From positions 129,247,151 to 129,311,150 of the forward strand of contig OU015498.1 of the NCBI GenBank assembly GCA_907164885.2: a stretch of 64,000 nucleotides of DNA. The letters run 5' to 3'. Below, piece by piece: positions 57,401 to 64,000 of the stretch (position 1 is the first letter of the stretch; each line of letters starts with the position of its first letter). Source of the DNA: Dolomedes plantarius. Lineage: Eukaryota; Arthropoda; Arachnida; Araneae; Dolomedidae. The notes beneath the pieces were generated by a model, which searched no databases, was not told the origin of the DNA, and saw nothing but the letters and a program-made list of their open reading frames with translations. The position numbers were made by a program, and so were the translations under genes.

Positions 57401-58519
57401 AGTGAGTGTTAGTGATACCTTCATCAAATAACTTTATTATTTTAGAGACAATCCGCTACTTTCTGTCCGACATTTTCCAAAGTTATCTTTATAGCTGGGC
57501 TTTTTTTTATAGTCTGATCATCCTTTTTGTAATAAGGCGTGATACACTACAACCCATGATGGAAAAAACTATCATAAAATCAATTTTATACATTTCAAAT
57601 TTTCATTATTCTTTGGAATTGGATGGATATTTTATGTTTCAGACAACGGTCAGGTGTTCATTTATATTGCTTATGTGATCAGCATTACATGTTGCTCCTG
57701 TCTTGTAACTTTCAATGTAATAGATAGGGCTTGACATAGCAAATTAAGCCTTCTGGTGTTGAACCAAACTGTATAAAAACTTATACAATGTGGAAAATAT
57801 GCCTTGCTTTCAGTGCAAGACTAAATGAATAAATATGGTTCGCATGGATTTTGTAAGTTATTCCTGAATAAACTAAATATATTAAAACATTAATTGATTT
57901 ATGGTAGTAGGTTGGTTTATTCAATAAAAAATCTTATTTCTTTACAACTTTGAACAAAAAATCCCAGAACACTGGTTATGGGTAATAGCTAATTATCTAG
58001 CGATCTATTTAAAATATTAATTTGAAAATTATCTGCTTAAAAGAATTTGGAATAAAAAGATTAATTTATAATTAACATTTTTTTTCTTTTTGGGGGGAGG
58101 GGGAGGTGGGATTTACCCCTTATTTCTTAAACTTGTCTTGTTCTTTTAATGAGAGCAAGTAGTTAACTAGGAAAAGTTTAAAAAAAGAAGGGGGTTACAA
58201 GTTTTTCAAGTTTTTTTGTTCAAGATTGCAGCAAGGGTAGTTTTAAGATATTTTAGATGATTAGGTTAAACTTATTAAATCATTCAATAAAAAAAACCCT
58301 TGAACGAATTATTTATTTCTCCTAGTTACGAGAGAATGAATAAGGAAATGTTTCATCTCAAAGTTATTTCATTTTTAAACGACTCATGATCCGTTGCCTC
58401 ACCTTCTCTTCGTAGGTAATGAAGAATTCAAACTAATATCTATATTGTACCGTGAATAAAGGTATGAGGATGTTTCAAAATGTAACAGCAAATTGAATAC
58501 TTTGAGATATATGATTCAA
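57401..58519. other. AT-rich non-coding stretch
   Basis: No gene recognised. A small perfect hairpin (TGTATAA-AAAC-TTATACA) lies near 57770. A G-rich run (GGGGGGAGGGGGAGGTGGG) lies near 58092. Confidence 0.4.
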
Positions 58520-59046
58520 CTAGCTGAAAACCCGTACTTCGCTACAAAGTACATTCAAATAAAGTACAACGCTCAATGTATTCAATTAATGCCAAAAATA
58601 TGTATAAATATATTTATAATAAATACAATGATCAATGTATGCAATTGATGTAAAAAAATATATTTATAAAATAATCGTAATGGATATTTTTATAGACAAA
58701 ATGATGTAGAAGAAAATATTCAAATTAAATCTAATAGAATATACTAAAGATTATAGTACAGTTAATCTAGTACACTTTGGGGAACATATCTTTTACTGTA
58801 TTTTAATATTTTTTGGATAATTTCCAATCGTCTTCCGCATTAAAAAGAAAAAAAAATATTTTTTTGTATATTTCGTTGTTATGCAAGTGACGATAAATTA
58901 ATTTAAAGTACCAGAAAAAGAAATCACGTGATCAGCATTTACAATTTCAATTCTAAAAATTAATTTTTAAAAATTCACCAAAAATCAGAAAATGGAGGTA
59001 AAGATTCGAAAAAGGTTTCCTTTTAAAGAAATTTTTATGATCTCTA
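58520..59046 (-). mobile_element. Helitron-like element, family A (copy 3, 5'-truncated, reverse)
   Basis: The plus strand starts CTAGCTGAAAACCCGTACTTCG, the reverse of the family A 3' end, and follows the family until about 59046, where similarity stops near ATGATCTCT. The 5' third is missing. Confidence 0.65.
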
Positions 59047-59129
59047 TTGCTGAATTAGTTACTTCAGGGGTATTGCTCTCCAAATCTTGCAATCTTTAAG
59101 TTTCAGTTTTGTTCTAGGAATGGTAATTT

Positions 59130-59345
59130 TTTTTTCTCAAATCCGGAGGCACTTGTCGTTTCTAGACATACGCTCGAATGTGAATTACCGGGCAGACAAC
59201 GCCTTGCAGGCACCAGACCAGTAGTTTTCAACATCGAATGATGACGTTCGCCCTAACTCACAAGACTGCTGGCCATTCATTTAAGGGGGCACCATATAGG
59301 CGGCCAGCACTAACCCCTACAAGCCGGTCCCGTAATTTAGAACCG
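59130..59345 (-). repeat. SINE 3'-body fragment
   Basis: It shares GCTGGCCA and CACCATATAGGCGGCCAGCA with the body of SINE copy 2 (47690-47898). The tRNA-like head is not convincing here. Confidence 0.5.
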
Positions 59346-59531
59346 AGTCAAGTGACGAGAAAGGTTGGTAATTAGATAACATCATTTCAATGGGCATTTT
59401 CCAATGTAATTAGCACATAGTCGCAATATACCTGTAATTTTGGATTAAGTTTCCTGGCTCCAACGGCATAGTTTTATTAACTTGTTATTCATTTCATTTA
59501 TATTATATCTTTACAAATATGGCTCTGAACA

Positions 59532-59873
59532 CCTATATATTTAAGTTGCTAACCCGACTTTTTGGGCAATCCGTGAGAGAAAACTACTGCATCAATTTAC
59601 TTCACTTTGGTCTTCGTTTAATTGTTTATATTGTTTATTTCGCGCTGTTTAAATAGCGATAATTTACAATTTTAAAAAATTGCTTTCTGCGCATTGTCAG
59701 TGACATTTTTAAATCTGGCTTTAGATACTAAGCACGAGGCTGCTTAAACATATTAATTTTTTTCAGCGCATTATGATGATTTTCAACATTTGGAAAAGAT
59801 GTCTTGAGTATAATTTGTGTATTAGTGCATTTATTTACTATCCAGCCGTCATGTTTTGACGGGTACCAACTAG
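59532..59873 (+). mobile_element. Helitron-like element, family B (copy 2)
   Basis: It starts CCTATATATTTAAGTTGC and ends with hairpin CCGTCATGTTTTGACGG, then GTACCAACTAG followed by T. It is shorter (342 bp) than the copy at 42989-43603 and shares both ends with it. Confidence 0.65.
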
Positions 59874-59994
59874 TTGGTATATTAAATTTCAGGCAAAAAA
59901 AATCTCATTTATAGTATTGTAAGGATGATTAAAACAATATTAACAGACAAATCAATAAAAACTAAATAAGAGATATTTCTATTTTCTTTTTCAG

Positions 59995-60124
59995 GCAAAC
60001 TGATGTGCCACACGAATGTCGAAATAATTTCTTTTCTCTACGTGATTCTCGTTCATACTGTTGGACACACGTGACGTCAACAGATGAAACAGTCACGTGT
60101 ATTTGTGATAACGTAGAACATTAA
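59995..60124 (+). CDS. Possible terminal coding exon of a cysteine-containing peptide
   Basis: A strong acceptor-like tract (TTTCTATTTTCTTTTTCAG, ending 59994) is followed by an open frame of 42 codons ending TAA at 60122-60124. The first exon base would complete a split codon. The peptide starts QTDVPHECRNNFFSL and ends TCICDNVEH. Cysteines at codons 8, 22, 35 and 37 give C-x13-C-x12-C-x-C. An AATAAA lies about 180 bp downstream (60303-60308). Complexity is higher than in the flanks. I do not recognise the family; secreted or extracellular disulfide domains are possible. No upstream exon was identified, so this remains tentative. Confidence 0.35.
60067..60100. promoter_or_regulatory. Inverted pair of E-boxes with a CRE-like site
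   Basis: ACACGTGAC (60067-60075) and its exact complement GTCACGTGT (60092-60100) are 16 bases apart. Each contains CACGTG. TGACGTCA overlaps the left arm. The dyad lies inside the possible exon at 59995-60124, so it may be coincidental coding sequence. Confidence 0.3.
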
Positions 60125-60812
60125 ATGAATCTCAAGAGAAACATCCTACCTAATTTCTACCGAAATCTTTTTAACTATTTATTACATCTGATTTCATAAA
60201 TAATTTCTATTCCCTTACGTTGTCCTGTATTCGTATTTCGTATTCGTAATAGATTAATGATGCATTTTCCATTGCACATTTGTTCAGAGCTTACAGTATT
60301 GAATAAATGTCAGAAAAGGTAATACTTTTCAGAAGATAATACATTGCATATCGTATATTGAATTATTCATAGATAAGTTTTTTTTCTGTGTTTAGGGCTA
60401 CATAATTACTGCATTCCACTTTTTCCATCACAGGTATATTCGGCGTGTGTATTTATGACATACAGATTAAATATATCTCATAAAAATATCATTACTAATT
60501 AAATATGAAACCTTTTTTTTATTTAGCAAATTATTTATTACTTATTGTATCGTAAATTAGTTATATTCACTGTTCGTTGCTCCATCTAGAAGTTTAGATT
60601 TACATGATAAACTCATGTAGCATTTCTACATCTAATATATTCGGCATGTATATTAAATGCATAGCTGCCCAATGTTAGATGATTAAAATTAAAATAAAAT
60701 GGTAAAGTATAACCTTATTTAGAATCATTTTATATTTTAATACTACAACACGAAAAGATACCTTACCTCGATACAAAGATATCGTGCCGTTTTTAACTGC
60801 CAAGGTCTCTTC
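60125..60812. other. AT-rich non-coding stretch
   Basis: It could hold the 3' untranslated region of the possible exon up to the AATAAA at about 60303; otherwise nothing is recognised. Confidence 0.35.
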
Positions 60813-60895
60813 TATATAAATATTCGAGTTAGATCAATTTCAGTGGTGATAGTTCGGACCACTGAAATTAGTGTAAAAAATATGAAAGAATAAAG
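60813..60895 (+). promoter_or_regulatory. Candidate core promoter with hairpin at the start
   Basis: TATATAAATA (60813-60822) is followed 27 bases later by TCAGT (60840-60844), the arthropod initiator consensus. A perfect 12-bp inverted repeat AATTTCAGTGGT/ACCACTGAAATT (60836-60847 and 60858-60869) spans the presumed start. AATAAA follows at about 60889. A TATA, initiator and early AATAAA in this order suggest LTR regulatory DNA more than a host gene. Confidence 0.35.
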
Positions 60896-60949
60896 TTAAA
60901 CAGTCTACTTTTAAAGAATGGACATGGTACCTTTTACCTCTGGCACACA

Positions 60950-60986
<37 letters not shown>
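60950..60986. repeat. (TA)n microsatellite
   Basis: Uninterrupted TA run. Confidence 0.9.
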
Positions 60987-60990
<4 letters not shown>

Positions 60991-61049
60991 GATATTTTTA
61001 TTTATATATATGATAATATTACTAACTACCTATAATTGTCCATTCTGAA

Positions 61050-61325
61050 CTATATCTATGTTCTGGTAACCCCTCTTTCTTCTCTTTGGCGTAAACGCCT
61101 CGCCTTTCCACACACTAACTTCCTCCATCAATTCTGACAACCTCCCTGAGCTAATTGTATTTTGGCGCTCTTGTGACAGACGCTGGACTGACTCGATGCG
61201 AATAAGATGTCATGTCACTGTTCTCGTGGAATAAACATCAATTCTTCTTTGTGACTTGCAACTGCATTTAATTTCGGCCTCGATTGTGTTTCTTCAAGAG
61301 ATGACTCAATTCGGGTCATTTCATA
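61050..61325. other. Higher-GC block, possible LTR or repeat fragment
   Basis: It lies between two TA runs and includes GGAATAAACATC near 61230. No ends, target duplication or coding motif could be fixed. Confidence 0.3.
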
Positions 61326-61472
61326 TATATATATATATATACAGATATATATCTATATATATGTCATGCCATGAAAAGTAATTAAAATAATTAAACTAAC
61401 TGAAATTAAAACAATAGAGAAATCTCAATATTTACAAAACAATTAGCGATAGTTAACGAATAGAGTCAATAA

Positions 61473-61730
61473 ATGGCACCAGACGGGAAGCTTTGGATTC
61501 GAGAAAAGAACGATGTGTTTTCGAGCCACGTTCATACAACAGAAATCACGCGCCCGACTCCTCCGTCATGCGACATCTCTGACTCAATAATCACCCGTTT
61601 TGGGTGTGTAAAACATATACCACGGGATTCTAATAGTAGACCGAAAGCAGAACAATGGGATAAGCTAGAAGAAGAAGGACGTATTTTCGCGGGTGAGAGA
61701 GTTGAAGGGTTGAGGGCAATGGGACATTGA
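61473..61730 (+). other. Unassigned 85-codon ORF in a higher-GC block
   Basis: The frame starts MAPDGKLWIREKND and ends EGLRAMGH. The opposite strand is also open (61532-61828, 98 codons), so the coding strand, if any, is unclear. No domain is recognised. It may be part of a dispersed repeat. Confidence 0.3.
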
Positions 61731-61863
61731 CGGTGCTGGAACTGAGATGATATTAAACTTGAAGTATAAACTACTTTGCTTACAAGATAATGTGTGTTCA
61801 CTCGTGCCATGATTACAGAAGACTGCACTATAAGGAATTATGCGACGACGAACAGAAATCTCG

Positions 61864-62190
<327 letters not shown>

Positions 62191-63385
62191 AAATTGAAAT
62201 AACACATTTTAATATAATATATACTACTGGACTATTCTCAATACGCATTTTTAACGATTATACGTGATATGCCACTAAGTTTCAATGTTAAATCAAATAA
62301 TTAGTATTGAACATTTAAATATTCTTTAATGTCATACCTCGAAACTTAATCCTATATAACTACGATTCATTGGTCCAAATTTTTTTCCCAATTGCACGCT
62401 GTAAATAAATACTTTTCAAATGGAACAAAAGGTCTGAGCCATAAAAATTTCAAAGGGAGTTCGTGGTTATTCATAATCTTTACGTCTGAGGTAAGCATGA
62501 AAGGAAACGTAATTATATACCCGTATCGGGATTTCTTCTTTCTGTGCTCAGACTTCCCTCATATCCGTAAGACATGAAGTCATGTGTATCCGTCTGGCAT
62601 ACCATGAAAGTGAAATTCTTCAACGGTGAAAGTATTTGTATCTGCAAGCAAATACCGCCATCATATTATTCATGAGGTACGCGAAGCATGTATCTTTTCA
62701 TAGTAATAAAGTCGTCCATGGTACAACAGGGATTAGAAAAAAAATTATTTCACTTTATGTATTTGTTCATTTTCTGCGTCTAAAATGTCACTTCGTAAAA
62801 TGAAAATAAAACATGTGCAAGTTACTAATTTTTTACATTTTAATAGTATAGTACAGAAATATAGTATTCGTTATATTACCAACGTTTTAATATCTTTTCA
62901 GCAATCGAAAACCTGCTATTCTCTGTTAACTGTCCAAAATTTTTATTGCTAAAACCATGTTTTTTTTAGGTGTCTTAGAATGCTTTATCTGTTATTTGCA
63001 CACTAAACTGAAAATAAATTGTCTCTTACTGTGATATGGCACAGACAATTAATTTATGAAGACAGAGGAAGATTTTAGTTGAAACTCCGAGGACTTTAGC
63101 TGTGGAAAATTTCAGCACACCTGTATCTTCTTACTAATCAATATCTGTTGAAACAAATTCTTCATTATTTAAGTGTTAAAATTATATAAATAGCTGATAG
63201 CTGATATATTATTATAGTTAACTATTTTGGTTAAAATTTTATTATGTTTTATTTATTTTTCCCAATAATTTTCAATAGCAGTAATATTATTTCGACATGG
63301 CCGCTATTTACCTGGGATTAAACAATTGTAAATTAGATTAAAAATATTTGATGGTTATTGCTTAATAAACTGGATCTAAGAGTTA
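62191..63385. other. AT-rich non-coding stretch
   Basis: No gene recognised. A donor-like GAG|GTAAGC occurs near 62489 in a short open frame (62392-62577), but no matching acceptor context is convincing. Confidence 0.4.
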
Positions 63386-63388
63386 CAC

Positions 63389-63390
<2 letters not shown>

Positions 63391-63433
<43 letters not shown>
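63391..63433. repeat. (TA)n(TG)n microsatellite
   Basis: TA run followed by TG run, ending at the start of the family A Helitron-like copy. Confidence 0.9.
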
Positions 63434-63435
<2 letters not shown>

Positions 63436-64000
63436 ATAAAACAGTTCCGTAACTGACTGACTGACTGTCTGACTGATTGACTGACTGACATACAACATAC
63501 AGACCAAACCGCAGGACCTAAAAGGCTGAAATTTTCAAAGGCGATTCCTCTTATAGTGTAGGGATGCACTAAGAAATATGTTTGATAAATTCTTCTTAGA
63601 TTGTTTTAAATTAAATTTTTAATCTGTTTTAGTAACCTTTTTTAAGTTTGCATTTAAAATAATAATTTGAGGGTTATAAAATTTGTATCAAGAGAATGAT
63701 CATAAAAATTCCTTTAAAATCTTTTTCGAATATTTACCTCCATTTTCTGATTTATGGTGAATTTGTAAAGATTAATTTTTAGAATTTAATTTATTAAATG
63801 CTGATCACGTGATTTTTTTCTGGTACTTTAAATAAATTTATCGTCACGTGCATCACAACGAAATAGACAAAAAAAAATTTTCTTGCTAATGCAGCAAACG
63901 ATTGGACATTATCCAAAAAAAATATTAAAATACAGTAAAAGAAATGTTCCTCAATCTGTACAATATTCTTTAATATGTCCTATTAGATTTAATTTGAATA
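63434..64000 (+). mobile_element. Helitron-like element, family A (copy 4, runs off the window)
   Basis: It starts TATAAAACAGTTCCG with the GACTGACTGACTG run and CAGACCAAACCGC, and follows copy 2 to the window edge. The 3' hairpin end is outside the window. Confidence 0.65.

Noticed and set aside
57406..57678. 90-codon plus ORF
   Set aside because: AT-rich, no motif, no conserved features.

Overview
The window looks like repeat-rich arthropod DNA, probably from a spider. The Tc1 transposase, LINE pieces, tRNA-derived SINEs and Helitron-like tails resemble types I associate with orb-weaver genomes; that placement is inference. Base composition is very AT-rich with many long (TA)n runs. I see no complete host gene, no rRNA and no tRNA gene. 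Nearly everything that can be named is a transposable element. Two short stretches further right may be exons or exon relics. All coordinates and comparisons were made by eye and may be off by a few bases.

Left third (1-32.9 kb). An intact-looking Tc1 element (600-2013) abuts a decayed mariner element (2022-32937) in TA-rich sequence. The mariner is split by a 29.6 kb insertion (3051-32656) flanked by the 5-bp direct repeat TGTAT. The insertion is a head-to-tail array of one LTR retrotransposon read on the minus strand: LTR-internal-LTR-internal-LTR-internal-LTR-internal-LTR, with five LTRs of about 1.5 kb and four internal regions of about 5.5 kb. One outer target-site duplication implies a single integration followed by in-place amplification. 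Each internal region has a primer-binding-site candidate, a small upstream ORF (broken in copy 1), one intact 499-codon ORF, about 3.6 kb of AT-rich non-coding DNA holding a ~119-bp minisatellite, and a polypurine tract. The 499-aa protein carries two capsid-like segments, two CCHC zinc knuckles and a tail resembling the C-terminal GPY/F-like part of a Ty3/gypsy integrase. No protease, reverse transcriptase, RNase H or integrase core is visible. The element therefore appears non-autonomous, and its Gag ORF looks like a gag-to-integrase-tail in-frame deletion.

Right two thirds (32.9-64 kb). This is AT-rich intergenic or intronic DNA strewn with older elements: two nested hAT elements (40.3-41.6 kb), small hAT MITEs (49.8 and 50.7-51.8 kb), a Tigger/pogo relic (46.3-47.1 kb), a mariner relic (48 kb), a short TIR MITE (45.3 kb), tRNA-derived SINEs (47.3-47.9 and 59.2 kb), two Helitron-like families (A: 51.8, 53.9, 58.5 and 63.4 kb; B: 43.0 and 59.5 kb), LINE scraps (55.6-56.0 kb), minisatellites (42.1 and 50.1-51.7 kb) and many microsatellites. 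Possible host coding relics are a ~125-codon frame with one internal TGA at 43.84-44.22 kb, and a cysteine-containing terminal-exon-like stretch at 59.995-60.124 kb.
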